A DNA stretch of 64,000 nt, from positions 34,927,676 to 34,991,675 of the forward strand of contig CM059977.1 in assembly GCA_030490835.1 (NCBI GenBank). Direction: 5' to 3'. The notes under the pieces are model-generated. The model did no database searches. It was not told the origin of the DNA and saw only the letters and a list, made by a program, of their open reading frames with translations. This DNA is from Annona cherimola. Its lineage: Eukaryota; Streptophyta; Magnoliopsida; Magnoliales; Annonaceae. Each line of letters starts with the position of its first letter. Position 1 is the stretch's first letter. Of the stretch, positions 48,493 through 60,096 are shown piece by piece. Position numbers and translations under genes: made by a program.

Positions 48493-48719
48493 TGTTAGAA
48501 TGTATCTTATTTTTGTGTATTAATTATGTGTATAAATTCACATAAGGTGTGCATTTGAGATTGCATGTAAGTTTGCATTTGTGAGCGCATGTATATGAAA
48601 ACTATAAATAGATATGTGATGTATGGAGTTTAGCATCATCAATCCTGGTGTGAGATTCTGAGTAAGAAATAGTCTGTTGCCTGTAAGAGAAAATTGCACT
48701 TTTGTATTGATGAATTATT

Positions 48720-50682
48720 TGAGAAATTTGTGTTGTAGACCCTCCAACTATGCGTGTTAGCATTTTGAACTCCAAAATTTATGTATTAGTGTTTTAGACC
48801 CTATCAAGTTTTTACCTTTGTATATTAAACCCTCACCTCTCACGGCATTAGAAAACTCCATTAGATTGTGCATAATGACAAAAATGCTCATCATTCTGGT
48901 GCTACAAAGAGTAGCGGGCCAAGCATGATGACATTGGACTTGAGGTTTCCCACTTTTTCGATGTCTGACAAAATCGTAGCCCCAAATCAGTTGTTCACAA
49001 GATTAATCATGTTCATCGACAAAAGCTCCTAAATATTGGGTGGGGACTCTCCGATAAGCTGGTTGTCATTGACGCAAAGGCAAGCAAGGAAGGTGAGGTT
49101 GGTGTAAGTGGCCAAGAATTCGTCAAAAAATTTGTTCCTAAGCATCAGTAATGCCATCATCTTACCCTATTTGCACATGTCCGATGGGATGGGCCCCTCA
49201 AATAAGTTCTCATTAACGTTAATGAAATTGAAACTCGCCCAGCTCCCCAGCCATTGTGGGAGAGTGCCTAATAGCTTGTTGGAGTAAAGGAAAAAATTGA
49301 TAAGGTCTTTGAAATTGCCAAGCTCAGTAAGAACCTTGCCGGAGAACTAGTTCAGGTACAACCGTAATGACATGAGCTTCATCTGATATTGCCTTCCAAA
49401 AGGTTGGAAGACACATTAAAGCATTGTAATTCAGTGAATTTTTGTAGCCCGAGCAGGAGTGTGCCAGTGAGCTACTTTTGTCAAGCTTCCAAAGCTTATT
49501 AAGCTTCGTGATCTCCAGTGGCATTAGTCCTGTGAAGTGATTCTATGATAGCTCCAAGATCACGAGATCTTGAGGTCTTCGATAGTCAGCAGGATCTCCC
49601 CTCTAAGATTGTAATTGGATAGATAAAGCCATTGGAGCTTCTTGAAATTTAGCGCTTCCATCGGGAAAGAACTTCTATCAAATGGGTTATCGCCCATGTA
49701 AAGGGAGAACAAATTGACAAGGCTTTTTTATCGAATCGGAAAAGAATGGCCTAACAAACAAGTTGTTGGAGAGGTTCAAGTGCAACAATTTGGAGAGCAG
49801 CCCTAAGTCGGGCATGGGGCCTATTAGATGATTAGACGAGAAATCGATTTAGACGAGTTGGGTACTACTAGAAAGATTATAATGTTTCTGACAAAGGAAT
49901 TGGATCCAAGTATGAGCTTCTGGAGGGATTTAAGGGTGCAAAGGGAATCGAGGGGAAATGGGCTTGATAGAAGTTATTTGGTGAGTTTGATTTTTAGTGA
50001 TGGAGCCATTGCGTTGTAGGTGATGTCAGCAAAGCTGCAAAGGCTGAGATTAAGCTGCAATGATTGAAGGGATGAGGGGTTGGCGAGCAGAGATTTGAAC
50101 TTGAACGAGTGGAGTTAATTGAAAGTGGTTGTTGTTTAGTATGAATTTTACAATAGGTTGTTTCGCGCCACCTTTCCATTCAACGGCTTGACTATGCCAA
50201 TTGATGACCTAGATAATCGAATCTAAGAAAAAAAGGATGCCGACCATTGAGATTTTTTTAGTCGTTCATCGCTCAGGCTACACTGCATTGCAATCTGCCT
50301 GCAACATGTTGCTTTCCACTTGATCTTGCTGACTTTTAATGAAACAAATGGTGATGAGTTTCTCTTCTCTTCTTAGCAGCGATGAAAGCTTTGATTGGGG
50401 TGGTGGAGTACGAAATCTGATACTCTATTGCTGCATTGTGTTATATGTACATGCATACGAGTTTTTTAATATGATTCATAAAATTATTATGGGGTTGGGC
50501 AAGATGAAGCTCATGGGGTATTTTTGACATTATACACGGGATCATGGTATTTTTTGGCACCGTTAGGAGTAAGGGTTCAATATGCAGATGTCAAAACTTG
50601 ATAGGGTTTAAAATGCTCATATGTAAACGTTGAGGGTTTAGAATGCCAATACGCAAAGTAGGATTTATAGCGCAAATCTCCT
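48720..50682. mobile_element. Pack-MULE carrying an LRR receptor-kinase fragment
   Basis: Flanked by a perfect 9-bp TSD TGAATTATT (48711-48719, 50683-50691), typical of Mutator-like elements. Terminal inverted repeats of about 175 bp: TGAGAAATTTGTGTTGTAGA at the left and, reversed, GGAGATTTGCGCTATAAATC at the right, with CCCTATCAAGTTTT and CATATTGAACCC/TATATTAAACCC further in. It carries no transposase. The interior is a decayed LRR gene segment on the minus strand. Confidence 0.87.
48935..50200 (-). pseudogene. HAIKU2/RLK7-like LRR receptor-kinase ectodomain fragment
   Basis: Minus-strand pieces in several frames give LDSLCTLKSLQKLILGSNSF, then HFTGLMPLEITKLNKLWKLD, then LLGTLPQWLGSWASFNFINV, NENLFEGPIPSDMCK and KMMALLMLRNKF. 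This order and the GSW-x-x-F-x-x-I-x-V-x-EN-F-GPIP-DMCK block fit the extracellular LRR domain of HAIKU2-type kinases (seed-size and peptide-receptor family). Only the ectodomain is present; no transmembrane or kinase part. Many stops (for example after CK) and frameshifts. It looks captured by the surrounding MULE. Confidence 0.78.
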
Positions 50683-51454
50683 GAATTATTCTTTTATATA
50701 CTATAGTAAGCATCCAATAAACCACACAAATATCTATGTTCTATATGCTTATATGATATTCCCCATCCTAACAAGTGTTGGAGTGATGTTCAAGAGGTTT
50801 TCGACTTGAAAATCAAGGTGCTACTGAGAAAAGCATGCACAAATCATAGATTCAATCTGATGAACATGCGTCGTTCGTGGGTTTTCAACAATGTTCATGA
50901 TTGGACAAAAGCTAATCAGATTTTATGAGTTTTTATCAAAACAGAGGAAGAAGGTTAGAGTTGTGTCGGTGTCATAATACTAAGCTAACCTACCATTGGA
51001 TTCAGAGTAGAGAAGTGACTCTAATGGTCTCTAGTGGTCTCTATTGGTCAATACTAATTGGTGGGTAGACAAACCTTTAGTGGTGTATGGAGAAGGAAAG
51101 CATGTGATAATTAGGGAATCTTGCTTTGGAAAGTGATGTGTACACCATTATTTATCAGTAGACAGAAACTTTAACTCAAAATAAGTGGTCCTTTATGCAT
51201 TTAGATTTAGTGATTCCATTATTCAATTTAGGTGATTTAAGAATCTCTTTCTATGTTTTAGGATGCTCTGGATTACATGGATGGTTTAAATTAGTCAAAT
51301 TCATCTTATTTTTATGTATTTAGTTGAAGAATGATAATGATAGAAAGAAACAATGATAACATAGAAACAATAGAGGAGAGTAGTTCAAGTTAGGATGTGG
51401 TACAGAATAGTTCCAATCAACCATCAATGCAAATGATCATAAAGTTGGTTGTTT

Positions 51455-52340
51455 TGTGGTAGATCCATTTAATGGGGCAAAGTGATTTTACATTATGGAA
51501 GCAACGAGTAAAGAATATTTTTACTCAAAAAAGGATAACAAGAGCTTTAAAGAAAACATATAAAATTTTTGAGAAGATGAATGTTGATGCTTAGCAAGAG
51601 ATGAGAGATGTGGTGACAAGTATGATTCAAATGTGTCTTGTTGACAACATTCTTTGAGAAGAAATTAATTTAATTTACCTATAAGAAATTTGGACAAACT
51701 TAGAGAATGGATATAAATCTAAATCTTTGGCGGATAGATTAATATTAAAAAAAATTGTATGGTCTTATAATTATAGAGCTTGAAGATTTTGAAAAGCACT
51801 TGAATGAATTTATTGAAATTGTAATGAAATTATCTATTTTGGAAGAAAAAATTAAAGAGGAAGACAAAGTATATCTTTTGTTGGCCAAATTACCTAAGTC
51901 ATTTGATCATATCATGACAATATTGTCATTCAAAAAGGATACCTTAAAGCTTAGTGATGTTATTACTTCTTGTTGATTAATGAGTCATGACGAAAGAGTA
52001 ACAATGAGAGATTATCAAGTGGCGAGAGAGGTTTGGTTGTAACATGTGATTGGTGACATAGAAAAAAATCATCCAACAGTGAAAATGGATTTAAAAGGAA
52101 GTAAAAGAACATCTAGACCAAGTAATGATTTTTTATGTTACAAACGCGATATAAAAGGTTATAAAAGTAAAGTTTTCCATAAGTGGAAAGAAAGTCAAAG
52201 AAAAGAGAAAATGGAGGAGAAAGAGAAAAGAAAAAAGAAGGTAGATGAACCTGGATCCTCTAATTATTCTTCAATTATTGTAGTCTATGATAGCAATGTG
52301 ATGCTTATGACTAAAGCATGTGCAAGTGATGATAATTGAA
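51455..52340 (+). pseudogene. Copia gag
   Basis: GQSDFTLWKQRVKNIFTQ starts the UBN2-type gag, followed by LADRLILKKIVW and, after a frameshift, FEKHLNEFIEIVMKLSILEE, LLLAKLPKSFDHIMTILSF and DTLKLSDVITS. A basic stretch and a ruined zinc knuckle (CYKRDIKGYKSK) follow at 52135-52175. Several stops. Confidence 0.8.
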
Positions 52341-52700
52341 TTTTAGATTCTAGATGTTCGTTTCACATGTGTGCATCTAAATAATGATTTAATAATATAA
52401 GAAGTGAAATAATGGTATTGTGAGAATGGTAAACAACATAAAGAGTAGGGTTGTTGATGTTGGTTCTGTATAGATTCACACATTTAATGGAGTTGTTCGA
52501 AAATTGACTGATGTGAAGCATGTTCCTAATTTTAGGATGAACTTAGCTTCATATAAACTGTTGTACTCCAAAGGGTATGGAATTCTTATTAGAGATGGAG
52601 TTTTGAAAGTAACAAATGAGCTAAGTTATAATGAAATGTCAAAAGATTGAAAGCTTATATAAACTGGTAGGAAAAATGAAAACGGTGGAAGTTTCTATGA
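52341..52700 (+). pseudogene. Copia protease region
   Basis: ILDSRCSFHMC stands where ILDSGCSFHM(C/T) is expected, so the catalytic DSG is now DSR. VVRKLTDVKHVPNFRMNLAS and SKGYGILIRDGVLKV continue the usual protease-to-integrase link. The pol part beyond is absent. Confidence 0.75.
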
Positions 52701-53165
52701 AGTCCCAAGTTGTAGGTATAGATTGTGCATAGAGATTGAGTTCCATGATGGGTTTTGAGAAGTGAATTTTTGCTTTTATGGTTAGTTGGAAACTCTTTGG
52801 GAAATATTGCATTGAAGCAATGAGAGAAGTAAATCATTAAAAGTCAATAATGGAAGCCAACTATATATGACACCGGAAAAGAAAGTAATGAATCATGCAA
52901 GTTTGAGCATGGTAAACGAACGTTGAAGTGTATAAAATGGTTGTAGACACAAGCTTCTCTATGAGACAATTAACTTATTGTGTGCATAATTCAAACCAAG
53001 GTGGAGACTTATTCAAGTGTATCTTATATTCTGCATATTGATTATGCTTTTAGTTTGCATTAGGTGTACGGCTGAGAGTATGTATGAGTTTGCATCTAGA
53101 GGCATGATTATATACCATATATCGTATATACACTTAACTTATAATATTCATTTTTAATTTGAAAC

Positions 53166-53420
53166 TTTTATTTTTCTTCATAAACATGTTTTTTACGTGT
53201 ATTTAATCCATATGCCAAGTTTTTCTATGTTCAATACTTTTATGTATTTATTTTTAATTTTTAAAGATTATCAATTTAGGGGCATATAGGTCATTTTTCC
53301 TCCTCAAAAATTTATTTTTAAAAAATTAAAAATAAAAGTATAAAAGTATTACAAAATGACAAAACTTGATATGCAGATTAAATACATTTAAGAAAACATG
53401 TTTTTGAAGAAAAAGAGAAA
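53166..53420. mobile_element. Foldback element F4
   Basis: The left arm CTTCATAAACATGTTTTTTA and GTATTTAATCCATATGCCAA is mirrored at the right (TTGGCA... worn to TTGATATGCAGATTAAATAC, then AAAACATG and GAAG). It lies where the copia 3' LTR breaks off. Confidence 0.6.
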
Positions 53421-53779
53421 TAGATAAAATTAAAATTTCAAAATGTAAAAGGCTTATTTTGTAAAACCAAACATCATAAGATCTATTTTACAAATTGCTT
53501 TAACGTACATGTTACAATTTAATTATTCACACTATTAGTATCTATTTTAAAATCAAAATTTTACAATTTTTGTTATAAAAATTTGTCACTTACAATTTTT
53601 AAAATGTCGCAAATTTTATATGGATGGTTTTGAAAATTTAAAATTATAATCTTTGCAAAATGCGCTTTTTAAGCTAACTAATAGAATCCAATCTTTGTCT
53701 TTGTGTTCAAACATAATATTTATATTTAGAACTTTGAGAAAATTTTATGTCATTTGATATAAGAGTACCGATCTTTTCA
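53421..53779. other. AT-rich sequence, nothing recognised
   Basis: No gene or element end recognised. Confidence 0.4.
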
Positions 53780-53813
53780 GACCGGTCGGAAATCTGGTGA
53801 TTTCCGACCGGTC
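53780..53813. other. 15-bp stem hairpin with GACCGGTC ends
   Basis: GACCGGTCGGAAATC, a 4-base TGGT spacer, then GATTTCCGACCGGTC: a perfect hairpin. Its right half is also the left end of foldback F5. Confidence 0.9.
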
Positions 53814-54142
53814 AAAAAATATATTTCTTTGCTTTTTTTTTTGAAATTTTTTTTATAAACATATTAATCTAATTATATTTAATCTATAAACCAAGTTTTA
53901 TCATTTTTAGATATGTATATATATTTATTTTGGATTTTTAAATACAGGGATATTTAAGTCATTTTAAATATTCTTAAAATGACTTAAATACCCCTGTATT
54001 TAAAAATCCAAAATAAATATATAGATATATCCAAAAATGTTAAAAATTGATTTATAGATTAAATATAACTAGATTAACATGTTTATAAAATTATTTTTTA
54101 AATAAAAATTCAAGAAATATATTTTTTGACCGGTCGGAAATC
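53799..54142. mobile_element. Foldback element F5 (best preserved)
   Basis: A 344-bp near-perfect palindrome. Ends GATTTCCGACCGGTC and its exact reverse GACCGGTCGGAAATC. The arms share TTTATTTTGGATTTTTAAAT and ACAGGGRTATTTAAGTCATT, mirrored. No TSD is obvious. No coding capacity. Confidence 0.85.
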
Positions 54143-54170
54143 ATCATTCCGCTCCCCATCAGCCTCAATG

Positions 54171-54574
54171 AGCTCTAGCATACCTGGGTGCATAATTTTT
54201 TAAAAAGGATTTTTTGTAATTCATATGTAAGTTTAAGCTTGGAGTTTCTATATATAGCTTTTATAATTTTTTTATTAATTTTAATATTTTAAAATTTCAA
54301 AAATAGAAATAAATCCATATGTAGCATAAAAACGGCTTTATTTTCAAGATTTTAAAAAATGTTAAAAATCAAAATATGTATAAAATGTAAAACATTCATG
54401 CTTAGACTTACGTATGAATTTCAAAAAATTCAAATAATAAAAATATATACACTTAGGAGCACTAGATCAGGCTTCTTTGACATAAAATTCAAAAATAATT
54501 TATAAGGCTAGAATTAATTTAAGATTTTCTTTTTTTTTCTCTATCCTCATGCACCCAAGCATACTCTTAGTAGC
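54171..54574. mobile_element. Foldback element F7
   Basis: The outer left end AGCATACCTGGGTGCATAA is mirrored by AGTATGCTTGGGTGCATGA (reversed) at the right. Inner arms AATTCATATGTAAGTTTAAGC and, reversed, AATTCATACGTAAGTCTAAG match. It starts 29 bp after F5 ends. Confidence 0.65.
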
Positions 54575-54848
54575 TTAAGATTTAATGAACTATGACAACG
54601 GTAATTACAATAAAAATCATTCTTATTATTTAGGAAAAATTCTCGTAATATCTGCAACATTTTCTCATAATTCATTTTGTACTCATAACATTCCAATAAA
54701 TTTTCCCATGTCAATAACATTTCATCTCTAATTCCGCACATGCCTATGTCATCATGAAAACAATTTAAACAACCGTCTTTTGTGTGAGAAAATGACATTT
54801 TGCCCTAACAATTTCACTAAACTAGCAATCAAAACGGAATCCACGACT

Positions 54849-55835
54849 CATCAGGAATGCTCTTCCCACGCTGGATAACCTAAGGTACAGGGGAATTGAG
54901 GTTGACCCGACATGTGTGTTGTGTAGTAATGCTTTTGAGACTGGGGATCACCTTTTTTCTGGATTGTGGACGGATAGAGGGGGTATGTAGGAAAGCAACA
55001 AGGATGGAATCCCAGGGGACTACAGTTAGGGAGGTGGTGGCGATACTTGTGCAGGAGAGGAGACTTGAGGATCTAACCTTGTTCCTTTTGAGCTGCTGGA
55101 GGGTATGGTATTTCAGGAATAAACTGAGAGAAGAAGGAACCCAGCCTCGTGTTCAGAATATTAGAGCTTGGTGTGCGGAATTTCTTTGCCATCGGAGAAA
55201 CGCAAAGAGGCTGTTCGATACGAGCCTATTGGACTGTCCTCTGGTGCCTCGTTGGAGTAAACCGCCGGAAGGTTTTGTGAAGATAAATGTGGATGCACGG
55301 ACTATGGGGAGTTTGGATCTTTTTGCTTGTGCAGCCATCATGAGGGATTCCCATGGTTCTTTTATTGCGGCGAATGGATGGAAACGGAGAGGCACGTCGG
55401 ACCCGCTATTTATGGAGGCTTCGGCGTTTCTGCTGGGCCTCAGATGGGCGCTCAGTTTAAAGGTACAGTATGCTCACTTTGAAACTGATTCGCTCATGCT
55501 GTGCAACTTTTTATGGAATAGGAATCTCATTGCATCCCCGATAGGCTTCATTATTGCTGATATCCTGTCTTTATTGAACAGCTATGTCCATTTCTCAGTT
55601 CATCATGTTCTTAGACTTGGAAATGATGTGGCTCATTCTTTAGCACAGTCGATCTTGGGCTCGAATGATGACCATTTGTCATGGTGGGGTAATCCTCCCC
55701 GGTGTATCACAGGAAAATTATATGAGGACAATTTTTTGGCAATGCATTCCTTGGGTAACTCTATCCCTAATCCCTTCAGTACTGGAAGGGAAGAGGGTTA
55801 GAGTTTTCTCAAGTTTCTTTTATCAAAAAAAAAAA
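54849..55835 (+). mobile_element. 5'-truncated L1 (LINE) copy a
   Basis: About 990 bp ending in an A-run. The TSD is AAAACGGAATCCACGACT (54831-54848) and AAAACGGCATCCCCGACT (55832-55849), 16 of 18 matching. It retains only the 3' end of ORF2. Confidence 0.88.
54850..55801 (+). pseudogene. L1 ORF2 C-terminus: zf-RVT and RNase H
   Basis: The reading NALPTLDNLRYRGIEVDPTC then VLCSNAFETGDHLF is the zinc-binding segment after the RT; a frame change then leads to a plant L1 RNase H. In the RNase H, FVKINVDA gives the first Asp, EASAFLLGLRWAL the Glu, HFETDSLMLCNFL the second Asp, and LGNDVAHSLA the last. A W-rich tail (WWGNPP) and LYEDN precede the stop at 55801. The endonuclease and RT are lost by 5' truncation. 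Confidence 0.85.
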
Positions 55836-55849
55836 CGGCATCCCCGACT

Positions 55850-56520
55850 GAATGTCATGCACAAAACATCGTTTCCCTCTTTCCATAATTTTTCTAGCTC
55901 CCCTGAGCTACCACCACTCCTATCACACACATCCCATTCTCTAGTCAGCTCTAACAAGTGTCCTCTCCTTTTTTTTTTTTAAGTAACGGAAGCAATTGAT
56001 CGAACCCATAAGTTTTGCTGCAAGCTCCAGCATGGAACCCCCGGGATTTTTTTGGAAGATTTCCTTTGCTCTGGCTTCTCGCATGAGATCAATTGCCTAT
56101 TTGTTTGCTGATGGGAAGCTATGCCCATTTAGCCATGGCTCCTCCATCTCCACCAATCAACATCATTCCCGGTTTCTATAATCTCTGCATTCATCTATTA
56201 GGCCAGTAGATGCCAAGCATCACAAAACCAATTTTTGGAGACATCCTCTTAATCAAATCACCGATCACGGTCGTGTCGAATTTGGTGGCCACGAACCAGA
56301 TTTATCGATGGTAGTTGTTATGTGTAGGGTAGGCGGTTAGGCGATGATGACAATCACGTGTGATGGTGCACGCTTGAACCATAGGATGGGCCGGTGTAGG
56401 GATAAAAGGAAGAGTCTTGTCTTTAGTTGGTGTCTTGTTTGTAATATTCCTGTTCTATTGCAATAGAATAGAGGATTCTTGTTCCTGCCTTAGTAGAACC
56501 CTATTAGGAGGTGAGCCATC
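55850..56520 (-). pseudogene. Unrecognised coding-like fragment
   Basis: Minus-strand pieces with protein-like composition: VATKFDTTVIGDLIKRMSPK and IGFVMLGIYWPNR (about 56210-56310), then AIDLMREARAKEIFQKNPGG and SMLELAAKLMGSI (about 55995-56095), with stops and a frame change between. The order could be one decayed gene. I do not recognise the family and assign no function. Confidence 0.3.
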
Positions 56521-57011
56521 TTAGCAGACTGCTGATAATTCTCAAAATTTTAATATAATTTCGTATTAAATTCACATATTTAAATATAAAATTGTTAATT
56601 AAATACATACTTTATATGAAATTTTATGAAAATTATATTTTTCATAAAATCTTTAATTTCGTTGTCATTTTGCAAATTTTTTGAAAATATAAAATTATGA
56701 AGATAATTTACACATGCTAAGATAAAATTAAATCGGATAAAAATTAACTTTGAAACAGTAATAGCATAATTTGGGAAAATTTTTTAAATAGTTTAATTCA
56801 GTAAATTATACAAATGTATAATTACAATTATATTCTAAATGAGGGGTCCAAAGCAAGGCACCATTTGATTTTGAAAAAAATAATTTAATTACAAAATACA
56901 AATTATACACATAAATAAAATTCAAAAGGGTTAAAATTTAAATTAGAAAATATTTTTAGCTTATTGAAAATAGCTGGGCAGAAAATACATGATGCTATGG
57001 TATTTTAATGT
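56521..57011. other. AT-rich sequence, nothing recognised
   Basis: No gene or element end recognised. Confidence 0.4.
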
Positions 57012-57019
57012 TCATTTTT

Positions 57020-58780
57020 TAATGCATGTGTATGAGGGAAGGTGCACTGCTAGAACACCAAGTCCTGTGCTCCTTCTCAAGTCGTCTCCCTGAAACCAGG
57101 GGAAACCCCTTCACCAACCCGGCAACGACCAGAAGAACCGCGGCCATACAAATCGACGGCACCTTCACCGTTATCCTCTGGCAGCCACGAAAGAAAATTC
57201 TGGCAGCATTAAACCCATGAAAACCGTCGATTTTTAAAGCTCCAGTTTCCCCAATTCGTCGGAACAGGCCAGCAGCTAGAATCGATTTTCCATAATCCTC
57301 AAATCGGGCCACCATCTTCCTACCCGCAGCCGTCTCCATCATTTCCAACGCACCGAACAGTAGCCATGGATCAAGACCACCGAATTCAGCCCCAATTCAA
57401 GCTGCAAATCTGCCATTCCTTTCCAGCAGCCTACAAATTGTCGCCCTTTTTACCTTTCTTTTTTCGTCCAAGACAACAGCATTCACTAATTCCACCGACC
57501 ATCAAAAGCTTCAACCACCATTTTTTTTTCAAACCCAAATAGTAGCACAGCAGCAACAAAACTCAAACAGCAAACCGGCTCGTCAGCGGCTAATTCAAGC
57601 ACCGAAACTACCGACCGGCCTTCTTTCTTTCTCAATTTCGAGCAGCCTCCGTCCCCTGCAATTCCAATGAACCATAGCAGCCACCCATCCAGTTTTCAAA
57701 CTACCCAAATCCAAAGGCCCAATTCGATTTCAGCAGCCTTTTCCAAGCAACCGTCAACAAGGTCTAGCCAAGAAATCAAGTTCGATTCCTAAACCGACAA
57801 TCGCCTCCCACTGCATATCAGCTGCTCTCCTCGACCACAAGCTAGCACCGCTGAAAATTGCAGCAACTACACCAAGCAATCGAGCACTCCAATTCTGGTC
57901 ATTGCATTAGTGCATCAACAGCATCATCCTGAATCAGCCGCCAGTACCGCCACCGATGAGGAGAAAGTCTTAAAAGTGCAGCTAAGGAATATGCAAAGAG
58001 GCCATGGATTCACCGCCCATTAGTTGCTCAACCTGCTGCCATCAAAATTAGCATCAGTGGGTACCAACAAGACTGGCGGACAGATGTGCATTTGTTTTTT
58101 TCGGAGCTGCATCCAGCTCCAGGATTGTAGCAGCTTGCCATTGATTTCACTGCTTGTATCCGATAGCACAGACCGTCTGCTCCAGGAATCTTCTCTCTCC
58201 GACAAAAAGGCAGCTTTAGCACCACTAAATTTCAGCAATAATTTGTAGTTGAGACTGCATGATGAAAGCCTCCCGAAATAGCGACTGCTTCAAAGTTTCA
58301 GCGCGCCATTCAAGCAACATGCAAAGCAGCTACTAAGTGGACAGAGGTAAGGAATCCCACATCGGCTGGAAACCTCTTCAACCATCTAGGCAGCAACTAT
58401 AAAACGAGGGACCTGCGATGCCGCTTTCTGTGAGGCCTTGAAGCGGAGTTTTTTTAATTATTTACTGCTTTTATAAATTATATTTTATTTCTTCAGTTTT
58501 TTAATTACTTTTTTAGTATAATTTTAGTTTATGCAATAATTAATTATTGAATTTTCCTTTCGTTGGCTCTTTTTTTTTTTACCCTCTCGGCTTTCTTTGT
58601 GTAGCCTTTTAGTCTATCTTTTCTCTCTTCTTTTTTTCTTACCTTCCCTCTTTTCTCTTTCTCTAGCATCTCCATCTTCTTTCTCTATATAATCTCTTTC
58701 CTTCTCTTCTTTTATTTCTTCTTTCTCCTCTCTTCCTGTAACATATCAGTCTAGAAAAGTAATATTGAGCTGTGTATTTA
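57020..58780 (+). repeat. LTR-like non-coding module P1
   Basis: A GC-richer segment (57020-58350) with many CAGCAGC, CCACC and GCAACC words and no supported gene, followed by a USE plus TATA pair and then a CT-rich tract (58560-58740). The same layout occurs inverted at 61100-63575, and both begin with a GCWAGAACACC word. I read it as the U3-R part of an unidentified LTR element; neither end is certain. Confidence 0.5.
58353..58404 (+). promoter_or_regulatory. snRNA-type USE and TATA box
   Basis: ATCCCACATCG (58354-58364) matches the plant snRNA upstream sequence element RTCCCACATCG; TATAAAA lies at 58398-58404, 33 bp on. In plants this spacing marks Pol II snRNA promoters, while Pol III ones are about 10 bp shorter. 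No known snRNA follows. Confidence 0.55.
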
Positions 58781-59304
58781 ATACAATTTTTCAAAATCGA
58801 TTACACATTTATGGCTAAATTAATTATTATAATTTCATAAAAAATTCAAATCCACTTCCAATTCTCACGTTCTCATTATTACATTTAAGAGACAATAAAA
58901 TAAAATACATGTTCACTATTTGCAATACATGCCTTTAGATAATTTTAAATAAAATAAAATAATTGTTCTTGAAATTTTCAAGCAAGCCAATCTTTAGTTT
59001 TCCACTTGATTTGGTACGGTATAAATAATAAGTTAGTCCTAATATGATTAAAAGGTAGAAAATTATTTAAAAATGGATAATAGTCCAATTAAAACTTAAT
59101 TAAATGATAAATAATTATTTAATTCAATAACTTAAAATTTTGGCCTTATTTGCAAAATCAAACCCTTCCATTGAGTTTGAAATTATCAAAAATATAAAAA
59201 TTCACTATTCGATCAAACAAATTGAAGTTAAAATGGTCAATCTCTAACAAAATGGAATGGAGAGCAAATAGTTTGTCCTTTTCTGCAAAAATTTCCCAAA
59301 ATGG
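58781..59304. other. AT-rich sequence, nothing recognised
   Basis: No gene or element end recognised. Confidence 0.4.
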
Positions 59305-59622
59305 GCTTATTTGCAAAAATCCAAAAATAACAGAAACATCAGATGAAATATAGACCAGAAAGAGAGAAAAAAATTCGTTACCCATTTGATCAACTCAACT
59401 GTACAAAACGTGCTTATTTGGAAAAATCCAAAATAACAGAAACATCAGATGAAATATAGACCAGAAAAAGAGAAAAAATTCGTTACCCATTTGATCAACT
59501 CAACTGTACAAAACGTGCTTATTTGCAAAAATCCAAGAATAACAGAAACATAAGATGAAATATAGACCACAAAAAGAGAAAAAATTCGTTACCCGTTTGA
59601 TCAACTCAACTGTACAAACGTG
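59305..59622 (+). repeat. Tandem repeat, three copies of about 106 bp
   Basis: Copies start at 59305, 59412 and 59517 with GCTTATTTGSAAAAATCCAA. Each contains ATGAAATATAGACCA and CGTTACCCRTTTGATCAACT. They differ at only a few bases. Confidence 0.92.
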
Positions 59623-59646
59623 CCATCCAAGACAACCAATTAAATA

Positions 59647-60096
59647 GGGGATGGAAGGGGTCTGGAGCGTGAGATCCTCTATTCATTGAGGCATCCGCTT
59701 TTCTTCTGGGAATCAAATGGGTCATTCAACAAAACTTCTGGAGGACGCAATTTGAAACTGATTCGCTTGTGCTCTACAGGTTCCTGTCCAACCGTGAACC
59801 TATTTCTTCCCCGGTGGGAATCATCATTGAGGAGATTAGATCGTTTTTGTCTTCATCAGAGTTTTTTCTGTTCATCATGTGTTAAGGCAGGGAAACGCAG
59901 TCGCGCACTCCCTAGCTGATTTGGTATCCGCCTCGTGTGAGGTTAATCAGTTGTGGTGGGGTGTTCCACCCCAAGATATTATTGGGAAAATTTGTATAGA
60001 CAATTTTTTTGAAATGAATTCAGCGGATTCCGCTGTCCTTCCCTTCTCTCAAATTGAGAGATCGTAGGGGCAGGGGCTATCCTTCCATCAAAAAAA
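59647..60096 (+). mobile_element. 5'-truncated L1 copy b with RNase H
   Basis: A 450-bp insert with an exact 18-bp TSD AAGACAACCAATTAAATA (59629-59646, 60097-60114) and an A-rich tail. The coding remnant reads EASAFLLGIKWVIQQNFW, QFETDSLVLYRFLSNREP and, after one frameshift, VLRQGNAVAHSLADL, WWGVPPQDIIGKI. It is the same RNase H type as L1 copy a, with the last Asp changed to Ala (NAVAHS for NDVAHS). Confidence 0.9.

Larger units (their letters stand above)
48493..53112 (+). mobile_element. Truncated Ty1/copia retrotransposon
   Basis: The 5' LTR starts TGTTAGAATGTATCTTA at 48493 and ends at about 50773 (CATCCTAACA); a Pack-MULE of 1,963 bp sits in it, so the original LTR was about 310 bp. 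The gag and protease remnants follow. Integrase, RT and RNase H are missing. The PPT AAGGTGGAGA (about 52999) precedes a 3' LTR start, TATTCAAGTGTATCTTATAT (53010), which is lost after about 100 bp next to foldback F4. Confidence 0.8.

Noticed and set aside
59305..59622. CRISPR-like array
   Set aside because: Units are directly adjacent 106-bp repeats with no spacers, in plant nuclear DNA.
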